This document shows, one piece after another, positions 16,571 through 24,867 of a stretch of DNA of 61,485 bases. A program made the position numbers and the translations under genes. Below the pieces are notes generated by a model, which saw nothing but the letters and a program-made list of their open reading frames with translations, was not told the DNA's origin and ran no database searches. The stretch's first letter is position 1. The number at the start of each line of letters is the position of its first letter. Source of the stretch: Sulfurovum sp. (GTDB lineage Bacteria; Campylobacterota; Campylobacteria; Campylobacterales; Sulfurovaceae); contig JANTHR010000003.1 of NCBI GenBank assembly GCA_024762315.1, positions 1 to 61,485 of the forward strand, given 5' to 3'.

Positions 16571-18761
16571 CCTCTTCTTTGTGTTTGCATTTGAAACACT
16601 CATAAACTTCTTTCCCCCTGAGGGTCTTTTTGCCCATCATGTAGCCGCATTCAGGGCATTTTTTGTCAACAGGTTCAAAGTTGGCTATGAATTTGCATTT
16701 AGGATAATTCTCGCAGCCGTAGAATTTTCCGCGTCTGCCTTCTCTTTCCTGAAGTTTCCCTCCACATTCGGGACAAGGCACGGTTAACTCTTTGGGTGGG
16801 GTCAGTGATTTTGCATTTTTGCATTTAGGGTAGGCTGAACATGCAAGGAATTTGCCTCTTTTGGAATTTTTGATAACCATAGGAGAACCGCATTTTTCAC
16901 AGACTTCATCGGTCTCTTCAGGTTGTTCTGCCTCTGTGCCGTCTGTATTCTTGGTATATTTGCACTTAGGAAAATTACTGCAGGCTATGAATTCACCATA
17001 GCGGCCTTTACGCAAAAGAAGTTCTGAGCCGCATTTTGGACAGCTCTCTCCTGTAGGAATGGCTACCTTAAGGCTTTTGATGCTTTTTTTGCCTTCTTCT
17101 ACTTTGTGCATAAATGGCATGTAAAATGCTTTGAGTACTGTTTGCCAGTCTGTTTCACCTTCAGCGACTTCATCAAGGGTTTCCTCCATGTTGGCGGTAA
17201 ATCCGCTGTCAACGATCTCAGGAAAGTGTTTTTCCAGCATCTCTATGACAGTGAAGGCTATTTCGGTAGGGTGGATACGCTTTTTTTCTATCTCAATGTA
17301 TTTACGTGTCTGTAAAATGGTCACTGTAGGGGCATAGGTACTTGGACGTCCGATACCCAGAGATTCCAGCTTCTTGATGAGACTGGCTTCGTTATAGCGT
17401 GCCGGAGGCTCTGTGAAGTGCTGCTCTTGCTTGATATCATCAAGTGTCACAGCCTGACCCTGTGTCAATTCCGGCAGCAGTTTATCTTTTTCACTGTAGC
17501 CGGTCACTTTATAGAAACCGTCAAAAAGCAGTTTTCTTCCACTGGCTTTAAAGGTACATTTGTCTCCTTTAAAAAGAATGGTCTGTGACTCAAGTTGGGC
17601 TTCTGTCATTTGGCATGCCAGGAAACGGTTATAAATAAGTCTATAGAGTTTCAGCTCATCCACAGAGAGATAGTCTGCTGCTTTTTTTGCATCAAACTCT
17701 ACCATAGTAGGGCGGATGGCCTCATGGGCTTCCTGTGCTCCTTTGGATTTCGTCGCATAATTCTTAGCTTTGCCGGGAAGGTATTTGTCTCCATAGGTAG
17801 CCTTAATGTATGTTCTTGCGGATTCAACCGCTTCTTTGGCAAGGTTCAGTGAATCGGTTCTCATATAGGTAATGACACCCATTGTACCCTTGTCTGTCTT
17901 TACCCCCTCATAAAGCTTTTGTGCGACCATCATTGTTTTCTTGGGAGAAAAGCCCAGTTGGGTTGAAGCAGCCTGTTGCAGTGTCGAGGTCATAAAAGGT
18001 GGAGGCGTTTTGGTCTTTCTTTTGGTTTTCTCTATGGAAGCCACGATGAAAGATTCGCTTTTTGCTGCTGTTGTGATCTCCGTGGCATCGACTTCTGTTT
18101 TAATGGTCAGTTTTTCTATTTTAAGACCATTGTAGTCATAGATACTTGCATCTATCTCTTTTTGGAAAACTGCATCTACCGTCCAGTACTCTTCAGGTTT
18201 AAAGGCTTTGATCTCACGTTCTCTATCTACAACTATTTTAAGTGTGGAACTCTGTACCCTTCCTGCACTGAGCCCCTTTTGTATTTTACTTGCAAGAAGC
18301 GGGGAAAGCTTGTATCCTACTATGCGGTCAAGCAGTCTTCTGGTCTGCTGTGCATCCACAGAGTCCATGTCTATCTTACGGGGTGTCTCAAGGGCATGCT
18401 GTATGGCAGATTTGGTGATCTCATGAAAAACGATACGGGGGAGCGCTGTAGGTTCTTTACCTATAGCTTTGGCAATATGGTACCCTATGGCTTCCCCTTC
18501 ACGGTCCTCATCGGTCGCGATGTAGACCGTTTCGGCCTCTTTAGAGAGTTTCTTCAGCTCTTTGACTGTCGGATTTGCATCTCTGGGGATGGAGTACTTA
18601 GGTACAAGGTCCCCTGTCTCTTCGTCTATGGTAATACCAAAAGTACTTTTCGGAAGGTCACGAATATGTCCTTTGGAAGCAATGACCTTGTAGTCCTTGC
18701 CTAAGAAGTTGGTGATGGTACGTGCTTTTGCCGGTGATTCGACTATGATCAAATTTTTCAT
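16560..18761 (-). CDS. topA: DNA topoisomerase I
   Basis: A 733-residue type IA topoisomerase relaxing negative supercoils. The Toprim motif ATDEDREGE is at 82-90 and the catalytic tyrosine is Tyr299 in GVITYMRTDS. The C-terminus carries four zinc-ribbon modules starting CPKCGSEL, CEKCGSPM, CPECGGKL and CPECGYMM. Its 3' end overlaps the convergent hybrid-kinase gene by 11 bases. The call is secure. Confidence 0.97.
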   Translation of the reverse strand: MKNLIIVESPAKARTITNFLGKDYKVIASKGHIRDLPKSTFGITIDEETGDLVPKYSIPRDANPTVKELKKLSKEAETVYIATDEDREGEAIGYHIAKAIGKEPTALPRIVFHEITKSAIQHALETPRKIDMDSVDAQQTRRLLDRIVGYKLSPLLASKIQKGLSAGRVQSSTLKIVVDREREIKAFKPEEYWTVDAVFQKEIDASIYDYNGLKIEKLTIKTEVDATEITTAAKSESFIVASIEKTKRKTKTPPPFMTSTLQQAASTQLGFSPKKTMMVAQKLYEGVKTDKGTMGVITYMRTDSLNLAKEAVESARTYIKATYGDKYLPGKAKNYATKSKGAQEAHEAIRPTMVEFDAKKAADYLSVDELKLYRLIYNRFLACQMTEAQLESQTILFKGDKCTFKASGRKLLFDGFYKVTGYSEKDKLLPELTQGQAVTLDDIKQEQHFTEPPARYNEASLIKKLESLGIGRPSTYAPTVTILQTRKYIEIEKKRIHPTEIAFTVIEMLEKHFPEIVDSGFTANMEETLDEVAEGETDWQTVLKAFYMPFMHKVEEGKKSIKSLKVAIPTGESCPKCGSELLLRKGRYGEFIACSNFPKCKYTKNTDGTEAEQPEETDEVCEKCGSPMVIKNSKRGKFLACSAYPKCKNAKSLTPPKELTVPCPECGGKLQEREGRRGKFYGCENYPKCKFIANFEPVDKKCPECGYMMGKKTLRGKEVYECFKCKHKEEVKA

Positions 18762-18912
18762 GAATGACTTACTTTATATAGAGAAATTTTTGGCATTGTA
18801 GCACATTTGTGAGTAAAAGCGAATATTTTATAGTAGAAAAATGATGAAGAATAAAGAAATAGCAAAGATTCATTCCCAAATAATTTGGAAATGAAATAGG
18901 GTTGAGCAATAA

Positions 18913-19383
18913 TCAAACTACTAATTCAGGAATTCTGATCGCCTGGCCTGGATAGATAAGGTCGGGATCTTTGATGACTTCAATATTCGCTTCTACGATA
19001 AGAGGGTATTTGCTGCCGTCTTTGTAGAAGTCCTGTGCAATACCCCAAAGCGTATCACCTTTTTTAATGGTATAGAATACCGGCTCAAAAGTCTCCTCTT
19101 CTCTGACATTTTCATCCGAGATCTGTTGCAGGGTTACAAGCTGGTCTGCGTTGACCTGCGAGATGCCTTCTACATTGCCTGCAATAAGGATGGCTTTCTC
19201 TTTGGTCGCCTGATCGTTTGCTACCCCTCCCAGGGCAACGGTATCTCCGTTCACCTCTACGACAAGCCCCTGTACGGGAAGTGCATCAAAACTGGACTCG
19301 ATCTCATTTTTGATCGCTTCTGCATCATCACCTTTTCCCAGCAGTTTCTTGCCTGCATCACCTAAAAAACTAAAAAAACCCAT
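18913..19383 (-). CDS. BON-LysM protein (Kbp/YgaU-like)
   Basis: A 156-residue protein with an N-terminal BON domain (about 30-95: VQGLVVEVNGDTVALGGVA) and a C-terminal LysM domain (about 104-153: YTIKKGDTLWGIAQDFY, ending LIYPGQAIRIPE). This is the domain order of E. coli Kbp/YgaU, a cytoplasmic K+-binding protein. It has no obvious signal peptide. AAGGAGAAAG precedes the start. The 151-base gap to topA contains no convincing gene. Confidence 0.88.
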   Translation of the reverse strand: MGFFSFLGDAGKKLLGKGDDAEAIKNEIESSFDALPVQGLVVEVNGDTVALGGVANDQATKEKAILIAGNVEGISQVNADQLVTLQQISDENVREEETFEPVFYTIKKGDTLWGIAQDFYKDGSKYPLIVEANIEVIKDPDLIYPGQAIRIPELVV

Positions 19384-19418
19384 TCTTTCTCCTTTGATTT
19401 GGTTTATGAAGTATTATA

Positions 19419-19985
19419 CTATTTTTCTTTTAGAATACGAGGTAGAGTAATACCGGTCTGACTCTGGTACTTCCCTTTTCTGTCTGAGTAAGTCGTTTCG
19501 CACTGCTCATCCCCTTCTAAAAAGAGTACCTGTGCGATACCTTCATTGGCATAGATCTTGGCAGGAAGAGGTGTGGTATTGGAGATCTCTATGGTGATAT
19601 GCCCTTCAAATCCAGGTTCGAACGGTGTGACATTGACGATGATCCCGCAGCGTGCATACGTACTTTTCCCCAAACAGATAGCCAGTGTATCGCTTGGCAT
19701 TTTGAAGTATTCTATGGTCCTTGCAAGCGCGAAAGAGTTGGGCGGCACGATACATACATCGCCTTTAAAGTCCACGACATTGTTCTGGTTGAAATCTTTG
19801 GGGTCTACCACTTCTGCATTGATGTTCGTGAAGATCTTGAACTCGTCAGAGACACGAATGTCATACCCGTATGAACTCAGTCCGTAACTTACTACACCCT
19901 CTCCTACAAGCCCCTCACAAAAAGGGGTGATCATCTCTTCATTCAGTGATTTCTCACGTATCCATTTGTCGGATTTTAATCCCAT
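19419..19985 (-). CDS. dcd: dCTP deaminase
   Basis: A 188-residue trimeric deaminase converting dCTP to dUTP for dTTP synthesis. Hallmarks are [26 protein letters not shown], the nucleotide-site run KSTYARCGI and the catalytic glutamate in [14 protein letters not shown]. The full length suits the bacterial mono-functional form. AAGGAAGAAA precedes the ATG. It is separated by 18 bases from the upstream chaperone gene. Confidence 0.95.
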   Translation of the reverse strand: MGLKSDKWIREKSLNEEMITPFCEGLVGEGVVSYGLSSYGYDIRVSDEFKIFTNINAEVVDPKDFNQNNVVDFKGDVCIVPPNSFALARTIEYFKMPSDTLAICLGKSTYARCGIIVNVTPFEPGFEGHITIEISNTTPLPAKIYANEGIAQVLFLEGDEQCETTYSDRKGKYQSQTGITLPRILKEK

Positions 19986-20003
19986 TTTCTTCCTTTGGTT
20001 TTT

Positions 20004-20822
20004 TTATCTTAATATTTGAATATCTGCATTGGTTTTCAGTTTTTCAAAGTAGTCTTTGAGTGCTTTGCTCTGCTGTTGCTGTTTCCAGCTTCTAAGCACT
20101 GCCGGTTTGGCAGCTTCAAAAGGCATGTTGATCCTGCCTCTTTTTGACTTTATCTTGAAAACAACATATCTGTCTCCTGCATTGAACGGGCGTGCGTATT
20201 CTCCGTTTTTGGTCTGCAGAAGCATTGAAAGCAGCGCAGGGTTCAGCTCTTTGGTTTTTTTTGTGACAGTACGGGTTCTGATACCTTTTTTGCTTTGTGT
20301 TTGCAAAAAATGCTTCATTGCCTCCTCATCTTCGCTTGAGTACTCTATCATGCTGATATGCGAAGGGATAGTGAACTCTTTTTTATGGTTCTTGTAGAAG
20401 ATCTTCAATTCATCATCACTGGGAGCAGGGATGGAAGCTATGACCTTCTCTTTGAAAAATTTCTCCTTTTTCATTGCATCACGCACGGTAGAGCGGTATT
20501 TGCTCCAGGAAGTCCCCCTTTGCTTTAATATCTTTTGCATCTGCGGCACGGATATATTGTTCTGTGCAGCGATGTCTGCTATTTTCGCATCTACTTCATC
20601 TTCTGAGAGGTTTACGTTTTTCATCGCAGCTTTCTGGAGCCGGTCCAAGACAAGCATGTCAACAGCTTTAGCTTTCGATACGCCTCTTTGTTGCTGAACA
20701 GCACGGATCTCGGCAGTGGTCACGGCTTCACCCTCAACGATCATTGCAATGCCGTCAACCATTTTTGCATGGGCAATGCCAAACAGCACGATCAATCCAA
20801 GTAGCATCAGTTTTTTCATCAA
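20004..20822 (-). CDS. SurA-like periplasmic chaperone/peptidyl-prolyl isomerase
   Basis: A 272-residue protein with a signal peptide (LMLLGLIVLFGIAHA), a SurA N-terminal-like helical domain (residues 20-160: MVDGIAMIVEGEAVTTAEI, then KYRSTVRDAMKKEKFF) and a divergent C-terminal region (about 165-255) resembling a PpiC parvulin domain (FNAGDRYVVFKIKSKRG). It would assist folding of outer-membrane proteins in the periplasm. The isomerase part lacks clear catalytic signatures, so chaperone activity is more likely. Two adjacent ATGs (20822, 20819) are equally possible starts. Confidence 0.85.
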   Translation of the reverse strand: MMKKLMLLGLIVLFGIAHAKMVDGIAMIVEGEAVTTAEIRAVQQQRGVSKAKAVDMLVLDRLQKAAMKNVNLSEDEVDAKIADIAAQNNISVPQMQKILKQRGTSWSKYRSTVRDAMKKEKFFKEKVIASIPAPSDDELKIFYKNHKKEFTIPSHISMIEYSSEDEEAMKHFLQTQSKKGIRTRTVTKKTKELNPALLSMLLQTKNGEYARPFNAGDRYVVFKIKSKRGRINMPFEAAKPAVLRSWKQQQQSKALKDYFEKLKTNADIQILR

Positions 20823-20923
20823 TATGTTTCCAGTATGTTTAAATTTGAAAAATTATAACATAATCGTGTAAATTTAATATGAATAAAAATGAAGGAGGTT
20901 TCTCATAGGTGGCGGAATAGAGA

Positions 20924-21028
20924 ATGGAGGTACCTTTTGTTTGCATGATTACACAATTGCCTCACGATATTGATGTATACTTCAATGTTTATGAGAAGGT
21001 GGGCGCATCGCAAAAGATCGTGCCCTGA
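20924..21028 (+). other. Doubtful 34-codon reading frame in spacer
   Basis: In the 278-base spacer between the SurA-like and ComEA-like genes, a frame runs from ATG 20924 to TGA 21028. It codes for a fairly ordinary amphipathic peptide (MITQLPHDIDVYFNVYEKV in its centre). No convincing ribosome-binding site precedes it. It may be a decayed gene remnant. A TTTGCTATAATC promoter for the downstream gene follows at about 21045-21056. I see nothing else in this gap. Confidence 0.2.
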
Positions 21029-21100
21029 GGACAAAAAAGAAGATTTGCTATAATCTTTATCGGGATTTTTAAATCCAAAATCATTTTAAAAGGAAGAAGA

Positions 21101-21694
21101 ATGTTAAAAAAAGTCATTGCAGGGTTTCTGGTACTTGCGACAACAACACTTTTTGGTATGAGTTTGAGCAAGCTTAACTCTGCGAGTAAAGCGGAACTTA
21201 TGGAGATCAACGGGATCGGTGAGATGAAAGCGGCTGCGATCATCAAGGAAAGAAGAAAAGGGAAGTTCAAATCTTTTGAAGATGTGCAAAGGGTTGAAGG
21301 CATTGGTGAACAGACAGCAGCGAATATTAAAAATGATGTAAAATCTGCGGCAGATGTAAAAAAAGTTAAAAAATCAACCAAGAAGAGATCTCAAAAGAGT
21401 GAGGAGAAAACAACCAAAAAGGCAAAAGCTTCTAAAAATGATGCAAAAGATAAAGCATCGAAAAAAACAAAGGCTTCCAAAAAAGAGATGAAAGAAAAAG
21501 CCAAGAAGAGTAAAAAAACAAAGTCCAAAGCCAAAAAGGGGACCAAAGAAGAGGCAGAGAAAGCCACCAAAAAACGAAAAATAAAGTCTATGGATGAGAA
21601 GAAAAAAGAGCTGAAAACAAAAGCGAAAAAAAGAAAAACCAAAAAGACCAAAGCAAAAAAAGAGAAGAAAACGAAGTCTAAAAAGAAGAACTAA
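21101..21694 (+). CDS. ComEA-like helix-hairpin-helix protein with lysine-rich tail
   Basis: A 197-residue protein with a signal peptide (IAGFLVLATTTLFG) and one tandem helix-hairpin-helix unit at about 22-85 (LNSASKAELMEINGIGEMKA, then VQRVEGIGEQTAANI) as in the competence DNA receptor ComEA. The remaining 105 residues are almost entirely Lys, Ala, Ser, Thr and Glu, like the tail of histone H1. Both parts bind DNA without sequence specificity, so a role in periplasmic DNA capture is reasonable. Typical Campylobacterota ComEA proteins are only about 80-100 residues long. Confidence 0.85.
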   Translation: MLKKVIAGFLVLATTTLFGMSLSKLNSASKAELMEINGIGEMKAAAIIKERRKGKFKSFEDVQRVEGIGEQTAANIKNDVKSAADVKKVKKSTKKRSQKSEEKTTKKAKASKNDAKDKASKKTKASKKEMKEKAKKSKKTKSKAKKGTKEEAEKATKKRKIKSMDEKKKELKTKAKKRKTKKTKAKKEKKTKSKKKN

Positions 21695-21703
21695 ATAAAA
21701 ACC

Positions 21704-21791
21704 GTTCTATGCGAAGATAGTTCTGGCAGTCGCAAACGGCAGAGCCGCCCTTTGGGTGAAGTGCTTCTTTGTCACTATCTTCACATAGAAC
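21704..21791. repeat. Long inverted repeat after the comEA-like gene
   Basis: A 17-bp arm at 21704-21720 (GTTCTATGCGAAGATAG) pairs with 21775-21791 with one mismatch. The 54-base centre contains its own CGGC-AGA-GCCG hairpin (21737-21747). It starts 9 bases after the comEA-like stop. It could be a large terminator, a structured RNA or a small palindromic mobile element. No T-run follows directly. Confidence 0.7.
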
Positions 21792-21878
21792 TACGAAACT
21801 GAACATATATAAAAGAACAAAATCCCCCTTAACCACATTTTCGCTACAATCACATAATTTATTTACTAAGGTTTTACT

Positions 21879-23267
21879 ATGACAGTAACACGTTTTGCAC
21901 CAAGTCCAACAGGATATTTGCATATTGGGGGGCTCAGAACTGCACTTTTCTCTTGGCTAACGGCCAAACATAACAATGGAAAGTTCCTGCTTCGTATCGA
22001 AGATACGGATATGGCCAGAAACTCTGAAGAGGCGAAAGATGCCATTTTGAAAGCATTTGAATGGGTAGGGATGAGTCATGACGGTGACGTGGTCTATCAG
22101 TCCAAGCGGTTTGATATTTACAAAAAATATATTGATCAGCTACTTGAAGAAGGTAAGGCTTACAAGTGCTATATGAGTAAAGAGGAACTTGATGCACTTA
22201 GAGAAGAACAGATGGCAAAAAAGGAACGTACCCGTTATGACGGACGTTACCGTGACTTTACAGGAACACCTCCGGAGGGAGTGAAGCCGGTTATCCGTAT
22301 CAAAGCACCACAAGAGGGGACTATACGTTTCGTCGATGGTGTAAAAGGTGAAATGAGCATTGCCGCAACGGAAGTAGATGATTTTGTTATAGCACGCGCA
22401 GACGGTACGCCGACATACAACTTCGTGGTTGCCATAGATGATGCTACTATGGGATTGACCGATGTCATACGCGGGGATGATCATCTTTACAACACACCTA
22501 AACAGATAGTGGTCTACAATGCACTTGGTTTCAAAATACCCAATTTCTACCATGTAGCCATGATAAACAATGAACAGGGTAAAAAACTCTCTAAAAGAGA
22601 TGGCGCAACCGATGTAATGGCATACAAAGAGATGGGGTATCTTCCGGAGGCACTGCTTAATTTTCTTGTACGTCTTGGCTGGAGTCATGGTGATCAGGAG
22701 ATATTCAGTATCGAAGAGATGATAGAACTGTTCGGTCCTGCAAATATTAACAAATCGTCGTCCAACTACAACCTCGATAAACTGCTATGGTTGAATGCCC
22801 ACTATATTAAAAATAAATCAAACGGTGAACTTGCCGAACTGCTTAAACCTTTTGGTGTAGATATTGCTGAGCATGACAAGCTGGAGATGCTTCTGGATGC
22901 AACCAAAGAGAGAGGAAAGACCCTGGTGGAACTGGCAGAGCAGATCAACCTTATTCTCACTTCCCCCACTGAATATGATGAGAAATCTGTAAAAAAAGCA
23001 TTCAAGGGTGAGGCCAAAGAGATATTGACTGATTTTATAGCAATGCTGCAAACATGGGAAAAGCCGCTGCATCTCCCTTCGGATTATCATGAAGTCATGG
23101 AGAAGATCGTAGCAGACAAAGAGATTGGTTTTGGGAAGATCGGTATGCCGCTGCGTGTGAGCCTGCTTGGAAGTATGACCGGATCGGGGCTTGATGAGAT
23201 CATGGCTATTTTGGGTGTGGATGAAACAATAGAGCGTATAGAAAGAGCAGTGGCAAATATAGCATGA
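21879..23267 (+). CDS. gltX: Glutamyl-tRNA synthetase
   Basis: A 462-residue class I synthetase charging tRNA with glutamate. The N-terminal ATP motif is PSPTGYLHIGG and the second motif is KKLSKRDG. Insert segments such as TPTYNFVVAIDDATMGLTDV and IRGDDHLYNTPKQ are typical. Many Campylobacterota carry two gltX copies, one partly specialised for tRNA-Gln. This copy alone does not reveal which type it is. A TTTTCGCTACAAT promoter lies at about 21838-21849. Confidence 0.96.
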   Translation: MTVTRFAPSPTGYLHIGGLRTALFSWLTAKHNNGKFLLRIEDTDMARNSEEAKDAILKAFEWVGMSHDGDVVYQSKRFDIYKKYIDQLLEEGKAYKCYMSKEELDALREEQMAKKERTRYDGRYRDFTGTPPEGVKPVIRIKAPQEGTIRFVDGVKGEMSIAATEVDDFVIARADGTPTYNFVVAIDDATMGLTDVIRGDDHLYNTPKQIVVYNALGFKIPNFYHVAMINNEQGKKLSKRDGATDVMAYKEMGYLPEALLNFLVRLGWSHGDQEIFSIEEMIELFGPANINKSSSNYNLDKLLWLNAHYIKNKSNGELAELLKPFGVDIAEHDKLEMLLDATKERGKTLVELAEQINLILTSPTEYDEKSVKKAFKGEAKEILTDFIAMLQTWEKPLHLPSDYHEVMEKIVADKEIGFGKIGMPLRVSLLGSMTGSGLDEIMAILGVDETIERIERAVANIA

Positions 23268-23299
23268 TCCAGGGCGGCAGGAATGCCACCCTCCTGCGT

Positions 23300-23941
23300 C
23301 TATTTGCTTTGTCTTAAAAACAATTTCAAAGAGTGCTTCGCCTTCCAATCCATTTTGTAGTAAATATGCTCTAAATACCAGCTAAGCTGTTTAGGCGTAA
23401 TCCCCCTTTTTTTAGCTTCTCTCTTTAAAATATACTGGGGAATGCTTACTTTTGCTTTTGCAAATTCCCTAGCAAGTTTTTCTATTTCTGCGCCATGTTT
23501 GTTATAGCAGAGCCTTGCAAAGACAAAAGGCAAACCGGTTTTGTTGTACCACGCTTCAGCCAGGTCAATGCCTTCTCCCCCATCCAAATAGTATTTGAGG
23601 GCAGCATCGCCTATGAGGACTTTTCCTTGCAGACCTAAGACTTTGGCTAAGCGGTTTGATGTTGCAGAAGCCGGATCTTCCCGGTTTTCTCCCTCCAGGA
23701 GCAAGACGGAGTAGACTTTTTTATGTGCGATGATGCCCAGATCGGTGCATGTACAGTTACGTGATGCTACGGATGAGATGAATGCGGCATTGACCTCTCT
23801 TCTTTTGAGAGATTTGTTGATCTGTGAAGGGACAGCACGTTTGTAGCGGAAGCTCATTTTGGCTGCATTGTTTTTGATATAGCGTTTGAGAAAGAGTTGA
23901 AAGGGCAGGAGGTTAAGGTATGAGATAGAACCAAATAACAT
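23300..23941 (-). CDS. mqnA: MqnA-family chorismate dehydratase
   Basis: A 213-residue member of the MqnA/MqnD binding-protein fold. MqnA dehydrates chorismate to 3-enolpyruvylbenzoate, the first futalosine-pathway step. The N-terminus FGSISYLNLLPF and the segments AAFISSVAS, GKVLIGDAALKYY and GLPFVFARLCYN fit MqnA. It is at the short end of the family. The ATG at 23941 is chosen over a TTG six codons earlier. GGAGGGG lies upstream at a slightly long distance. Confidence 0.88.
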   Translation of the reverse strand: MLFGSISYLNLLPFQLFLKRYIKNNAAKMSFRYKRAVPSQINKSLKRREVNAAFISSVASRNCTCTDLGIIAHKKVYSVLLLEGENREDPASATSNRLAKVLGLQGKVLIGDAALKYYLDGGEGIDLAEAWYNKTGLPFVFARLCYNKHGAEIEKLAREFAKAKVSIPQYILKREAKKRGITPKQLSWYLEHIYYKMDWKAKHSLKLFLRQSK

Positions 23942-24027
23942 TATGCAGCACCCCTCCAAATCCTATTTAAGCGTAATTATACCAAACAAGATTTATAATC
24001 AGCACAATTTCAACAAAGAGTATTTTT

Positions 24028-24249
24028 ATGGTAAAAATAGAATTTTTAGGACCCATTGGCAAAGCACCCATTGAAATGGAAGCATCGACTTTAGCAGATG
24101 TGTCAAATAGACTTAAAGCAGACAGTGAACTTAGTTCATGGTTGGATAAATGTGCCGTAGCATTGAATGATACGATGGTGAATGATCTTGGTACTGTACT
24201 GAAGGATGGTGATAGAATTTCTATTTTACCTCCGGTGTGCGGGGGATGA
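24028..24249 (+). CDS. moaD: Molybdopterin synthase small subunit MoaD
   Basis: A 73-residue ubiquitin-like sulfur carrier ending in the diglycine tail required for thiocarboxylation (ISILPPVCGG). It donates sulfur to precursor Z in the complex with MoaE. It precedes moaE and moeA on the same strand, forming a molybdenum-cofactor cluster. The last codon overlaps the start of a perfect hairpin at 24248-24270. Confidence 0.94.
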   Translation: MVKIEFLGPIGKAPIEMEASTLADVSNRLKADSELSSWLDKCAVALNDTMVNDLGTVLKDGDRISILPPVCGG

Positions 24250-24312
24250 TATTTGACTGTGTCAAATATCAATAATAAATAAGAAGTGTTAGTGTGCATT
24301 GCATGGCAATGC
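24248..24312. promoter_or_regulatory. Two tight hairpins between moaD and moaE
   Basis: GATATTTGAC-TGT-GTCAAATATC (24248-24270) is a perfect 10-bp inverted repeat with a 3-base centre that begins in the moaD stop region. GCATTGC-ATG-GCAATGC (24296-24312) is a second perfect repeat of 7 bp. Both lie in the 84-base gap before moaE. They may be RNA stem-loops adjusting moaE expression, or DNA-binding sites. The second is followed by the moaE ribosome-binding site GGAG about 10 bases later. Confidence 0.6.
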
Positions 24313-24333
24313 TCTGATTGATGGAGTGTGAGC

Positions 24334-24768
24334 ATGGAACTATATAACGGGCCTTTGGATGTCAAAGAGATATTCGGCAGATGGCTGGATGAAGAGGCGG
24401 AGTCAAATTACGGTGCATATATCCCTTTTGTAGGGACTATCCGTGCGGAAGATGAGATAGAGGCACTTAGTTTTGATATTTATGAGCCTATACTTCAAAA
24501 GTGGTTTGACACGTGGCAGGAAAAAGCGGCGGCTTTGGGTGCAGTAGTAAAAATGGCACATTCTATCGGTGATGTGCCTGTACATACTTCATCGTATGTC
24601 TCAGCAGTTTTCTCTCCCAAACGCAGGGTCGCACTTGAACTCATAGATGCATTCGTAGAAGACTTCAAAGCCAATGCTCCCATATGGAAATATGATGTCA
24701 AAAACGGTGAGCGTATGTATGCTGCGGACAGAAGTACACCGATGGACGGGTCAGGATTACTGGCGTAA
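24334..24768 (+). CDS. moaE: Molybdopterin synthase catalytic subunit MoaE
   Basis: A 144-residue protein that, with MoaD, adds the dithiolene sulfurs to make molybdopterin. Recognisable segments are GAYIPFVGTIRAED, VPVHTSSYVSAVFSPKR (corresponding to the canonical SVHR/HR region) and the active-site lysine run APIWKYDV. The ATG at 24334 is preferred because GGAG is about 8 bases upstream. GTG 24328 is too close to it. Confidence 0.93.
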   Translation: MELYNGPLDVKEIFGRWLDEEAESNYGAYIPFVGTIRAEDEIEALSFDIYEPILQKWFDTWQEKAAALGAVVKMAHSIGDVPVHTSSYVSAVFSPKRRVALELIDAFVEDFKANAPIWKYDVKNGERMYAADRSTPMDGSGLLA

Positions 24769-24867
24769 TCTCTTAAAATTAAAAATTTAAGTGTAGAAAT
24801 TAAGACATTTCTAGATTCTTGTTTAATTTTTAATTGATAATTTTTAATTGGAAAAGGAACTTTTCAC

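Noticed and set aside
17976-18704. Long open frame (242 codons) on the plus strand opposite topA
   Set aside because: It is antisense to a well-conserved enzyme, has no ribosome-binding site and its cysteine/phenylalanine-rich sequence has no protein character.
18762-18912. Small gene in the topA to BON-LysM gap
   Set aside because: Only a 17-codon frame is present. The palindrome CCAAATAATTTGG was noted but it is short and AT-rich, so not reported as a site.
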